Positions 15,041 to 23,751 of a stretch of 33,555 bases of DNA are shown piece after piece. The notes beneath the pieces were generated by a model that saw only the letters and a program-made list of their open reading frames with translations, was not told the DNA's origin and ran no database searches. The stretch's first letter is position 1, and each line of letters begins with the position of its first letter. The position numbers and the translations under genes were made by a program. This DNA is from an uncultured Acidimicrobiales bacterium (lineage in GTDB: Bacteria > Actinomycetota > Acidimicrobiia > Acidimicrobiales > SZUA-35), in NCBI GenBank assembly GCA_938009905.1, contig CALLGK010000188.1, forward strand, positions 1 through 33,555, written 5' to 3'.

Positions 15041-17082
15041 CTACCAGCAGCTGGAGTTCTGCACGTTGCCGCTCGGACACGTCACGTTCGAGAACGATGA
15101 GTTCTCCATGCCAAATGGTGTCCCCGTGGCGCCACTGAGGTTGGCATCATCGAAGGCCGTCGAACCGATGTTGGTGCCCTGCATGTTCGTTCCGATCATC
15201 GTCGCGCGGTAGAACTCGGTCGTCGTGGCGTCTGTGCCAGCGAGCGTGGCGTTGGTCAAGATCGCATCGTTGAAGTTCACGATGTTGAACGTCGCGTTGT
15301 CGATCTGTGCGCCAGTCAGATTGGCAAAGCCAAAGCTGACGTTGTCGAACGAAGCTCCCGAGAAGTCGCTGCCCGACAAGTTGGCGGAGCCGAAGTCGAC
15401 TCGTGTGATCTCGACGCCCTCGGCACTGACGTTGGGCATGGTGGCCCGAGCGAATGAGCCGTCACTGAACTCGACATCGTCCAGGATTGCGCCGGTGAAA
15501 TCGGCATCTTCGAAGGTGAACGAGCTGATGGTTGCGCCGGTGAGGTTGACGTTGCGTAGGTTCGCTCCTGAGAGGTTGACGCCATCAAGGTTGACCCCAC
15601 GGAGGTTGCAGCCTGCCACCTGTGCCCCGGGCATATCGGTATTGGTTCCTGTTCGAAGCGCCTCGCACTGAGGCGATGCTGCGGTTGTTGTTGTCGTCGT
15701 CGGCGGCGTTGTTGTCGTTGGTGCCGCGGTCGTGGTTGGCGCGGCAGTGGTCGTTTGCCGCACCGTCGTGCTGGGCGCGTTCCTGGTTGTTGAGGTTGTG
15801 CTGGTCGTGGGTTCCAGGATGGACGTCGAGGTCGGATCCGTGGGCGTCGTGGTGGCTTCGGTCGTTGCCGTTTGGCGAGTTGTCACCGGTTTGGCGGATG
15901 ACGTTGTCTCCAGAGTCGTTGTTTCGGCTGTAAAGGGAATCGTCGTGGGCGCGGCTGCCTCGGTAGTTGGGACGTCCACCATGGGGCCAGCAACGAGACT
16001 GACCGTGGCCATCACACCGCCCACGGCTGCGGATCCGGCACCTGCAGCAATTGCGCCTGGGCGGAAGAGGGCGTCGAGATGGGTCAGCCAGCTGAAGCGG
16101 CCAGACCGACCAGCGACCTTGCCAACTGAGGCTTGCAACATTGCCTTGACCACGACGGGATCGAAGTGACCGCCAGCGCAATCGACAAGTTCTCGCCGTG
16201 CGGCCTGGGCTGACATTGGCGTCTTGTAGGAGCGGGCCGACGTGATGACGTCGTAGGCATCTGCCACCGCAACGATGCGTCCGGCGAGCGAGATCTGTTC
16301 GCCAGCAAGCCCATTCGGATAGCCGGAGCCGTCGTACTTCTCGTGATGCTGACCAGCGGCATGCACGAAGTCGCCGAGCCAGCTCTCGAGCGGTGCCGCG
16401 ATTCTGGCGCCAACGGCTGGGTGAGAGCGAATGATCTCCCACTCGTCCTGTGTCGGTGCTCCGTCCTTGTTCAGCAGCGCCGCGGGGACGGCAAGCTTGC
16501 CGATGTCGTGCAACAGCACGGCCCACTGCAGCCGCCAGCGGTCGTCGTGGCTGAGGCCCATCTCTTCCGCAATGAGCACGGTGTAGGCCCGACTCGCTCA
16601 GTGTGGCCACGCGTGAGTGGTTCGTGCTGCTTGAGTGCCTCGACCATCGCGAGGATCTGTTTGGGACCCTCACCCGGGTCGGCGGAGAACCGATTGATCT
16701 TCACCTCTTCGACTTGGGCCGCAAGCTTCTTGGCCGTTCCCGATCGCAGCGCTGCGCCGTAGCGGGACGGGGCTTGGTCGGGAAACACAAGTGTGAGTTC
16801 GAGCAGCGATGCAAGAGGAAGGAGGCGTCGAGCCATGCGTTCGATGACGGTCGCTGCGGCGATCGCGGTGACAACGAGGGCCAGGAAGAACAGCACCGTC
16901 TCAGCAAAGCCCTCCGGTGCTGGGAGCAGTGGTCGAACGATCCAGGTTGCGAGCAGCGAAGCGACGAACGGAATGAGGAACACGGCAACGCGAACAGCGC
17001 GCGCGACACCAGGTCGTGCCAACCAGGTCGACTTTCCTGGTTCTGTTGCTCCGCGCGTAGGGCCTTCCATCACCGAAAGCAT
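15041..17082 (-). pseudogene. Membrane HD-GYP phosphodiesterase fused to extracellular pentapeptide repeats, with a frameshift
   Basis: Read as one protein it would be about 680 residues: two membrane helices (31-50, 62-80), an HD-GYP domain (about 150-310) with LTRGHTERV, LLHDIGK and HHEKYDGSGYP, a third helix (342-368), a Thr-rich linker (373-470) and about 170 residues of pentapeptide repeats (ANLxx-type, NLRGVNLDGVNLSGANL). HD-GYP domains hydrolyse cyclic di-GMP. The topology puts HD-GYP inside and the repeats outside. The frame breaks at about 16589-16593. After GAGTC an extra C would restore TERV-RAYTV. So the first 164 residues and the rest are in different frames: a real inactivation, a sequencing error or a frameshift event. 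The start is ATG 17082. Confidence 0.8.
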
Positions 17083-17139
17083 CGGACGTTTCTGGGGGTG
17101 CCCTTAGCATCCGTGACGACCTGTGACGTTCTCATTTAC

Positions 17140-17154
17140 CCCCTAAATTAGGGG
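17140..17154. promoter_or_regulatory. Odd palindrome between tRNA-Sec and the HD-GYP gene
   Basis: CCCCTAAATTAGGGG is a perfect dyad with 7-bp arms about one central base. It is too tight for an RNA loop, so an operator is more likely than a terminator. It lies 58 bp before the HD-GYP start and 31 bp beyond the tRNA 3' end. The AT-rich core stands out from the GC-rich surroundings. Confidence 0.45.
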
Positions 17155-17184
17155 TGTTTGGATGGTGTCACTGGTGGGCTCGTT

Positions 17185-17280
17185 TGGCGGAGGTGGACGG
17201 GAATCGAACCCGCCTGCGATGGATCACACCGCACACCCGCTTTGAAGGCGGGGGAGCCCACCAGGTACTCGTACACCTCC
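17185..17280 (-). tRNA. selC: tRNA-Sec (anticodon UCA), CCA encoded
   Basis: The 96-nt gene folds as a selenocysteine tRNA. The acceptor GGAGGTG pairs with CACCTCC, followed by G73 and encoded CCA. The anticodon arm is CCCGC-CTTCAAA-GCGGG, with UCA reading UGA. There is a long variable arm (TGCG...CGCA) and a T arm GCGGG-TTCGATT-CCCGT. The eighth acceptor pair appears mismatched (T-C). The length and the long D stem match tRNA-Sec rather than tRNA-Ser. It implies that the host makes selenoproteins, though selA, selB, selD and any selenoprotein are outside this window. Its 3' trailer is complementary to its own D-arm (see findings). Confidence 0.9.
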
Positions 17281-17308
17281 GCTAAGGAGGGTAGCGCTGA
17301 GAGCGGTG

Positions 17309-18439
17309 TCAGCCCGCTTCGTTGAGGACGCGGCGAATTGCCTGTTGCTCGGTGAGCATGCCGGCGGTGACGGCCCGATCGATCAGAGCGTTGAGCGTGA
17401 CCTCGTCGAGCCCGTCGATGACGTCGGTGAGCCGTTGATGTTGATGCAGCAGTGCGATGGAGAGCAACACTTCATCGCGTTCGACGCTCGTGGTGAGGGT
17501 GGGCCGCAGCATGCTTGGCTCGGCGCCAGCGACGACCGCGACGGTCTCGTTAAGCAGGGGCGACGCGACGCCTGCCGGAGGCACGAGGTTGCCGTCGAGA
17601 GCGTGCTCCCAGGCCCGAAGCAACGCGACCTGAGCACCGTGGCTGCCGCCTTGTTCAAGCGCCTCAACGAGCATTGAGAAGCGTCGGTTGCCGCCAGAGG
17701 CCAGCTGCTGGTGCGCCTCGGCAACGATGCCGTCAGCGGCCTTGCCGCTTGTCTTCATCGGCTGGTGTTGGGCTCTGGCCCGAGTTGCGGCTTCGCGGAT
17801 CGGATTGTTTGCGCTTGCCGCCTGTGGTCCGCCGGTACTGATGCCCTTGTAGACGGTGTAGCCAATCAGAAGGGCGCCGAAGGTGAAGCCCTGTTGGAGG
17901 GCGAACAGGCCAAGCGGAATGCCGACAGCAATGGCGGCCCATTTGGTGATGTCCCAGGCCTTGCTGACACCTCGATGGAGGAGCTCGTGTAGCAAGATTT
18001 GGCCGCCATCAAGTGGGTAGAGCGGCAGCAGGTTCACCAGCGCCCAGCCGACGTTGAGGAGTACGTAGATGGGCAGGGCGAAGGCCAATATGCCGGTGAC
18101 CGGGACGAGCCGCCAGATGATCAGCGACGGGATGCCAAGCAATCCGAGCTGCACGAGAGGCCCGGCAGCCGACACCTTGACGTGTTCTCGATGGGTGAGT
18201 CGATGGGCGTCATACGACATGGTGTAGCCACCGAAGGCATTGATCACTATGGCTGACGTGCACCCGTAGCGGCGAAAGGCAAAGGCGTGTCCGAGCTCGT
18301 GCACTAACACCGAGCCCAGGAAGGCGGCGGCGAGCATGGCCCCAGGAAGTTGGCCCCACAACGTCGCAGCGCCAGCGAGCAACATGGCACCAATACCGAA
18401 TCGGACAGGAAACCCGAACAGAACGATGTGTGGTTGCAT
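17309..18439 (-). CDS. M50 family membrane zinc metalloprotease (site-2 protease-like)
   Basis: This 376-residue protein has the M50 core: HELGH at residues 47-51 with the catalytic Glu48, and the third zinc ligand Asp144 in LLPLYPLDGG. The core is embedded in five to six hydrophobic segments (12-45, 88-130, 165-195). The family cleaves transmembrane segments of substrates such as anti-sigma factors. The C-terminal 170 residues (about 205-376) are soluble and helical (LVEALEQGGSHGAQVALLRAWEHAL, LLHQHQRLTDVIDGLDEVTL) and may be a regulatory domain; no PDZ or CBS domain is obvious. The start ATG 18439 gives a short N-terminus. It faces leftward, next to the tRNA-Sec gene. Confidence 0.85.
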   Translation of the reverse strand: MQPHIVLFGFPVRFGIGAMLLAGAATLWGQLPGAMLAAAFLGSVLVHELGHAFAFRRYGCTSAIVINAFGGYTMSYDAHRLTHREHVKVSAAGPLVQLGLLGIPSLIIWRLVPVTGILAFALPIYVLLNVGWALVNLLPLYPLDGGQILLHELLHRGVSKAWDITKWAAIAVGIPLGLFALQQGFTFGALLIGYTVYKGISTGGPQAASANNPIREAATRARAQHQPMKTSGKAADGIVAEAHQQLASGGNRRFSMLVEALEQGGSHGAQVALLRAWEHALDGNLVPPAGVASPLLNETVAVVAGAEPSMLRPTLTTSVERDEVLLSIALLHQHQRLTDVIDGLDEVTLNALIDRAVTAGMLTEQQAIRRVLNEAG

Positions 18440-18567
18440 CAGGAGCCGACCTTGGCGGCGCAGAAGGTGTTGTGGACGAGGTCCATTCTCGCACTATCGA
18501 CGAGCGGTTCCCTCAGCTTGACCGATCGCGACGCTCAAAAGTACTCGCCTCGACCCGTGAGCGTGGT

Positions 18568-18573
18568 TAGCGT
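18568..18573 (+). promoter_or_regulatory. -10 box of the GNAT gene
   Basis: TAGCGT ends 8 bases before ATG 18582, with no usable ribosome-binding site. This is another candidate leaderless start in the window. Confidence 0.35.
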
Positions 18574-18581
18574 CGAGGCCG

Positions 18582-19094
18582 ATGGTGATCATTCGACGAG
18601 AACGGCCAGACGATGTTGCGACGGCAAGAGCCGTGCAGGCGGCAGCCTTCGACAAGGGTGACGGCGAGCCAGTTGAAGCCCGCTTGCTCGATGAGCTGCG
18701 GGCGTGTGATGGCTGGATTCCCGCGCTCTCTCTCGTGGCCGAACGAGACGGCGAGGTGGTGGGACACAACGTGTGCACTCGTGGCCATATTGGCGACGTT
18801 TCGTGCGTTGGCCTCGGTCCAATCGGCATTGCTCCGTCACTCCAAACCGATGGCCTTGGCTCAGCGCTCATGCACGCCATGATCGGGGCGGCTGATGCGC
18901 TGGGGGAGCCTGCGATCGCTTTGCTCGGGAGCCCCGACTACTACTCGCGGTTCGGTTTCGTGCCGTCAACAACCCTCGGGATCGAACCACCGGAAGCTGC
19001 TTGGGGCGAGTTCTTCCAGGCACTGCCGTTGAGCGCATGGGATCCGTCAATCGCAGGACAATTCCGCTACGCCGCTCCGTTTGAGGAGCTCTAG
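18582..19094 (+). CDS. GNAT-family N-acetyltransferase (YhbS-like)
   Basis: This 170-residue protein has the GNAT fold: N-terminal strand IIRRERPDDVATARAVQAAAF, the central strand SLVAERDGEVVGHN, the acetyl-CoA pyrophosphate loop (GIAPSLQTDGLGSALMHAMI) and the PDYYSRFGFVPS motif common to YhbS-type members. It should transfer an acetyl group from acetyl-CoA to an unidentified amine. It converges on the beta-propeller gene, and the two stop codons share CTAG (19091-19094): TAG 19092-19094 here and TAG on the other strand at 19093-19091. Confidence 0.88.
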   Translation: MVIIRRERPDDVATARAVQAAAFDKGDGEPVEARLLDELRACDGWIPALSLVAERDGEVVGHNVCTRGHIGDVSCVGLGPIGIAPSLQTDGLGSALMHAMIGAADALGEPAIALLGSPDYYSRFGFVPSTTLGIEPPEAAWGEFFQALPLSAWDPSIAGQFRYAAPFEEL

Positions 19095-20470
19095 CGCCAC
19101 CGAATTCTGGCCAGCACCGTTGTGGTGCAGTACCAGACATCGCGATCTCCGCCGGCGCTGAGAAACATGCCGTTGGCGATTCGTGAACCGGTGGCAACCC
19201 GATCGATCAACTCACCAGTCGCGATGTCAACGACGATCACGTCGTCCGAGCCGGCCTCGGTGAAATCGTTGATGACCAGCTCGCCAGTGTCGGGGAAGAC
19301 CACGGGCTGCATCGAGGGGCGCACATCAAGATGCCACGCCACATCGAGCGCACCGTCGGTTGACACGCCGGCCAGGCCACCGTTGACCGAGTCCCACGCA
19401 ATAGCCATCGCCTGGTCGGGAACGTGGACGGGAGGGGCGATGATGCCTCCGCCTGGAATACCGAATGGCTCGATCGTTTCGACCTCTGTTGGATCGTCGA
19501 TTGACACCCGCAACAACCGTTGGGCACCCGTCCACGGAGCAGGGCGTCGCCACGAGATCGATGCTCCCGGCGGCTCGTCCCAGCGACCGTTGGGCAAGGT
19601 GTTGTGGATCATGCGGACCGATTCAACGTCGCCGCAGTCCATGAGCCACACCGACCCTTCAGACAGGCATGCATCCCAAGCAAGCCCCCACTGATCGTGC
19701 TCGTTGCGGTACTTGGCCCGCCAGTCGTCGAGCACTAGATCGCCGTTGTGAAGCGTGAGTCTGAAGAGGTGTTCGATGCCGGGCACATAGATGTGTTCTG
19801 TGTCTTCGCCTTCGATCACATGATGGTCGGCGGCAATTCGGCCCATCGAACCTTCTGGCATCACGAGCGGCTCGCCGACGAGTTCAAGACTGTCGGGATC
19901 AAGCCGGGTAATCGTGGTGCCGCCCTGCCCTTCGAGGCGAAGATCCTTCGTGACAATCGTGCCGTCCGACAACGCAAGCATGCCGTTGTGTGCCCGGTCG
20001 GCTGGAAGCTTGCGCTCAGCCAGCACCGACAGATCATCCGGATCGAGCCGGTGGATGTAGCTCCCATTCACTGAGTGAATGGACCCGTTGGCGTGGGCCA
20101 AGATGGCGCCGCACCACACATGCTCCCCACACGGGAGCTCCGGCGAGGTGGCGAGCGGCTCGAGCGTGTCAGGATCAATGCGCTGTACCCAGCCATGCGG
20201 CGGTGGACCGCTGAAGGCCGCCATCGTGCCACCCACAAACCACTGGCCCCGCTCGCGCTCGATGGCCATCACGTTCCACAAGTGGTTCTTCGATGACACC
20301 ACAGAGGCGGTGCCATTGCGGACGTCGAGCCCGCCGATTCCCGCCTTCTGGCGGCGGTTGCCACCGCACTCGACCGGCCAAGCAGAAGGCCAGTAACCGG
20401 GGTGGGGTTGGGTTCGATCGAGCGGGGTGATCGTCACGACGAAATCGTAGATCTTGTCCCCCCAGACCAC
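19091..20470 (-). CDS. Beta-propeller-like protein of unknown function
   Basis: This 459-residue protein starts at GTG 20470. It has repeated strand modules with DPDTLEPLATSPELP, HRLDPDDLSVLAERKLP and TRLDPDSLELVGEPLV (a D-x-D-[ST]-L signature about every 45-60 residues), characteristic of a beta-propeller with about six to seven blades. No enzyme motif is seen and no signal peptide is visible, so a cytoplasmic lactonase or scaffold is possible. It is divergent from the DUF1800 gene with only 6 bp between the two starts (20470 and 20477). That implies shared control. It is convergent with the GNAT gene. Confidence 0.65.
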   Translation of the reverse strand: MVWGDKIYDFVVTITPLDRTQPHPGYWPSAWPVECGGNRRQKAGIGGLDVRNGTASVVSSKNHLWNVMAIERERGQWFVGGTMAAFSGPPPHGWVQRIDPDTLEPLATSPELPCGEHVWCGAILAHANGSIHSVNGSYIHRLDPDDLSVLAERKLPADRAHNGMLALSDGTIVTKDLRLEGQGGTTITRLDPDSLELVGEPLVMPEGSMGRIAADHHVIEGEDTEHIYVPGIEHLFRLTLHNGDLVLDDWRAKYRNEHDQWGLAWDACLSEGSVWLMDCGDVESVRMIHNTLPNGRWDEPPGASISWRRPAPWTGAQRLLRVSIDDPTEVETIEPFGIPGGGIIAPPVHVPDQAMAIAWDSVNGGLAGVSTDGALDVAWHLDVRPSMQPVVFPDTGELVINDFTEAGSDDVIVVDIATGELIDRVATGSRIANGMFLSAGGDRDVWYCTTTVLARIRWR

Positions 20471-20476
20471 CTAGCG

Positions 20477-22306
20477 ATGCGTGTAACCCCCGTGAAACGC
20501 CTTCGCTCGTCCAACGAAGAAGCTCAAGCTGAACAGGCTGCCAGGCGACTCTCTCGTCGCATGCTGCTCACCGGCGGGAGCTTCGCGACCACGGCGCTCA
20601 CGGGTTGCGAGGCTCGTGGTTCGCTGGCCTCCGGATCGGCTGGACCAGCGCCTGGCAACTCACCAACAACGACTCCTTCTGTGCGCCGAGCCGCCACCGT
20701 CGAGAGCTCATGTGACGACAAGCTGCCGCCCGATCCAAACCTGCCTCCGGCCCCTGGGGGGCCAACGAGCCGAACCGACGCTGTTCGCTTTCTCAACCAG
20801 ACATCTTTTGGCGCCACCAAAGAGACCATTGATGAGCTGATGGCTGTCGGCAACTACGACGCCTGGATCAACCAGCAGTTGGCGGCTGAACCGTCCCTCA
20901 CCGAACCCTTTGTGGTGGCAACGGGTCGCGGCAGCCTGCAAACCAACCGGCACTACATCTGGTGGACGAATGCCATCGAGGGTGACGATCAGCTGCGACA
21001 GCGTCTGGCCTTTGCCTGGAGCCAGATCTTTGTGGTGTCTGACCGTGACTACACGCTCAGCAACGCCCAGTTCGCCATGTGCAACTTCTACGACATCCTG
21101 GCCACCGGATCGACCGGCAACTTTCGTGACCTGCTCGAGCGCATCACCCTGCACCCGGTGATGGGCATCTACCTCAGCATGGTGCGCAACGAGCGGGCCG
21201 ATGCAGCGAGAAACGTTCGGCCAGATGAGAACTTCGCCCGCGAGCTCATGCAGCTCTTCACGATCGGGTTGCACGAACTGACGCCAGACGGTCGCGTGGT
21301 GCTCGAGGGCGGGGAGCCGGTGCCGGCTTATGACCAGCGCACCGTTGAAGAGTTCGCCAAGGTATGGACGGGTTGGAACTTTGGCGATGCAGACGAGTGG
21401 GTCTCCAACGACATGACCCCCTACGACAAACGCATCACGATGGTGCCCTGGGAGCAGTTCCACGAGCCTGCGGGCAAGACGCTGCTGCGCGGCGCAACGA
21501 CGCCGTCAGGGGCCACCGCGCCGGCCGACATGACCGCCGCCCTCGACAACCTCTTCAATCACCAAAACGTCGGACCGTTCCTGGCTCGGTTGCTCATCCA
21601 GCGATTGGTCACCAGCAACCCGACGCCTGGCTATGTCGGCCGAGTTGCTGCTGCTTTCGACAACGACGGAACAGGGGCGAGGGGCAACCTCACCGCGGTC
21701 GCCAAAGCGATCCTGCTCGACCCCGAGGCCCGGCTGGGTCACGATGAGCTTCCCGACCAATTCGGCAAGTTCAAGGAACCAACGTTTCGGCTCACGCAGC
21801 TCTGGCGAGCCTTCGACGTTGTGCCGGGGCCCGAAGCCACCAACGGATACCGCCCATACGCCCGCCCGGTCGATCAGATCGACCAGGTGGTTGGCATGGC
21901 CGTCATGCGTGCGTCGTCTGTCTTCAACTTCTATCTGCCAGACAACCCGCTGGCGCCGAATAGTGACCTCGTCGCCCCCGAGCTGTCGATCCTGTCGGAG
22001 ATTCACATCGCAACGACCAACAACATGCTGTTCGAGACGGTGCACAACCACCATCACATGAGCACCGAGCGACTCAATGTCTCGAAGATCGACTTGTCTG
22101 CTGAAGCGGCGATGGCAAACGATCCGCCCGTCCTCATCGCTCACCTCAACGAGCTGTTGCTCGCCGGGACACTGCCAAACGACATGGCTGACGCGTTGGC
22201 CGTCCACCTGTCTGCCTTGCCAGCCGATGCCGAGGGCCTGCTCACCCGCACCACCGAAGCCGTCTACGCGGTCGTTGGATCGCCCTTCCATCTGGTGCAG
22301 GCATGA
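20477..22306 (+). CDS. DUF1800 protein, Tat-exported lipoprotein
   Basis: This 609-residue protein has a twin-arginine export signal with lipobox: RRLSRRMLLTGG (Arg27-Arg28) and LTGC with Cys44, so it should be anchored outside the membrane. The rest is DUF1800: VRFLNQTSFGATKETIDELMAVG (about 95), LRQRLAFAWSQIFVVSD, NFYDILATGSTGNFRDLLERIT, HPVMGIYLSM, PDENFARELMQLFTIGLHELTPDG. Its enzymatic role is unknown. I chose ATG 20477, because an upstream start would overlap the beta-propeller start region. Its stop lies in ATGA (22303-22306), 30 bases before the DUF1501 start. DUF1800/DUF1501 neighbours are a widely seen pair. Confidence 0.88.
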   Translation: MRVTPVKRLRSSNEEAQAEQAARRLSRRMLLTGGSFATTALTGCEARGSLASGSAGPAPGNSPTTTPSVRRAATVESSCDDKLPPDPNLPPAPGGPTSRTDAVRFLNQTSFGATKETIDELMAVGNYDAWINQQLAAEPSLTEPFVVATGRGSLQTNRHYIWWTNAIEGDDQLRQRLAFAWSQIFVVSDRDYTLSNAQFAMCNFYDILATGSTGNFRDLLERITLHPVMGIYLSMVRNERADAARNVRPDENFARELMQLFTIGLHELTPDGRVVLEGGEPVPAYDQRTVEEFAKVWTGWNFGDADEWVSNDMTPYDKRITMVPWEQFHEPAGKTLLRGATTPSGATAPADMTAALDNLFNHQNVGPFLARLLIQRLVTSNPTPGYVGRVAAAFDNDGTGARGNLTAVAKAILLDPEARLGHDELPDQFGKFKEPTFRLTQLWRAFDVVPGPEATNGYRPYARPVDQIDQVVGMAVMRASSVFNFYLPDNPLAPNSDLVAPELSILSEIHIATTNNMLFETVHNHHHMSTERLNVSKIDLSAEAAMANDPPVLIAHLNELLLAGTLPNDMADALAVHLSALPADAEGLLTRTTEAVYAVVGSPFHLVQA

Positions 22307-22335
22307 GTCCGACCCAATCGTCAATTGAGGAACCG

Positions 22336-23751
22336 ATGAGCAACCCTGATCCCATTCGCCAGCTTGTCTCGCAAACCGCTGGGCGCCGAACTGTCCTCAA
22401 GGGCCTTGGCACCGCCGCGGCAGGCGTGACCCTGGCTGGCCTCCCCGTTGGATCGCTCGCCCCCGCATCGGCCCAAGCATCACCCGGTCCCCGCAGCCTC
22501 GTGTGCATCTTCCTCTTTGGCGGTGCCGATTCGTTCAACATGTTCGTGCCCCGAGACCACGCAGAGGCCGGCCAAAATCACGCCACCTACGCCGCCACTC
22601 GAGGGCAGTTCGCGGTTGATGCCGGCAGTCTGCTCGGCATCGGCGATGGCGCCTTTGGCCTTCACCCTGGGCTCGACTCTCTTGCCACCATCGCCGAATC
22701 AGGTCGCCTCGCCACGGTCATGAACGTTGGCCCGCTGATTCGGCCGACCACAAACGCCGATGTTGTGGCCAGAGCCGAACTTCCGCAGCTGTTGTTCGCC
22801 CACAACGCGCAGCAGAAGTTGTGGCAGACCGGACGACGCGTGGTGGCCGTCAACGAGGGTTGGGGCGGCTCGATTGCCAGAGCGGTCGGGCAAGGCTCGG
22901 CCATCTCGTCCGCCTTCTCGATCAGCGGATCGGCACCGTGGCTTGCCTCGGTTGGTGGACGCTACTCACGCTTGTCTTCCACGGTCAGTATCGAGCGACT
23001 GATCGGCTACGACGCCTCGCTCCGGTCTTGGATTCCATCGTCTGAAGGTCTTGAAGCAGTGATGTCGACCGGACTGAGCTCGGCTGCTGGCGCCGCGAAC
23101 CCGCTGGTGAGAGCAGCGTCAGACGCCATGCAGTCGTCCATCATCGCTACCGATGCGCTTCAGGAAGTGACGGCCGAGACAGAGGTGGGCATGGATGATG
23201 TGAGCGCCCGCACCTTGGGTGGCCGACTTCGTACGGTGGCCCAGCTCATTGCCAATCGCGACGCACTTGGCATGGAACGTCAGGTGTTCTTCGTTGGCAT
23301 GGGCGGCTGGGACACCCACGGCGGACAAGCCGAACGGTTCCCCGTGTTGCTGCGTGAGTTAAACGAGGCCATCGGCGCCTTTCAGGGGAGTCTCGACGGC
23401 ATGGGCGTCAGCGATTCGGTCACCACGTTCACCACGTCGGACTTTGGGCGCACGCTCACCAGCAACGGCGACGGCACCGATCATGCGTGGGGCGGCAATG
23501 CCTTCGTGTGGGGCGGCGCCGTGAATGACGGCCGTTACGGCACGTTCCCCAACCTGTCGATCACCAACAATCCAGATGACGCATCGGAAGACCCTGCTGA
23601 CTTTGGTGGTCGCTTGATTCCCACCACCTCGGTGGTGCAATACGGAGCGACGCTCGCTCGATGGATGGGCTTGTCCGAAGCGCAGATCGACACCGCGTTT
23701 CCTGATCTCTCGAACTTTGGTGTGCGAGATCTCGGGTTCCTGAGCGCCTAG
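22336..23751 (+). CDS. DUF1501 protein, Tat-exported
   Basis: This 471-residue protein has a Tat signal TAGRRTVLKGLG (Arg17-Arg18), a hydrophobic stretch and a cleavage region around ASAQA (47). The DUF1501 core follows, with LVCIFLFGGADSFNMFVPRDH, FGLHPGLDSLA, MGGWDTHGGQ and SDFGRTL. The domain is related in fold to sulfatases/alkaline phosphatases. The activity is unknown. I chose ATG 22336, which has GAGGA (22326-22330) five bases upstream. An ATG at 22303 overlapping the preceding stop is also in frame and possible. Together with DUF1800 it forms an export operon. Confidence 0.88.
   Translation: MSNPDPIRQLVSQTAGRRTVLKGLGTAAAGVTLAGLPVGSLAPASAQASPGPRSLVCIFLFGGADSFNMFVPRDHAEAGQNHATYAATRGQFAVDAGSLLGIGDGAFGLHPGLDSLATIAESGRLATVMNVGPLIRPTTNADVVARAELPQLLFAHNAQQKLWQTGRRVVAVNEGWGGSIARAVGQGSAISSAFSISGSAPWLASVGGRYSRLSSTVSIERLIGYDASLRSWIPSSEGLEAVMSTGLSSAAGAANPLVRAASDAMQSSIIATDALQEVTAETEVGMDDVSARTLGGRLRTVAQLIANRDALGMERQVFFVGMGGWDTHGGQAERFPVLLRELNEAIGAFQGSLDGMGVSDSVTTFTTSDFGRTLTSNGDGTDHAWGGNAFVWGGAVNDGRYGTFPNLSITNNPDDASEDPADFGGRLIPTTSVVQYGATLARWMGLSEAQIDTAFPDLSNFGVRDLGFLSA

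Noticed and set aside
15585-16673. Minus-strand alternative frame across the Thr-rich stalk of the HD-GYP protein
   Set aside because: It is a shifted reading of the Thr-codon repeats, giving Asn/His-rich text, and has no domain.
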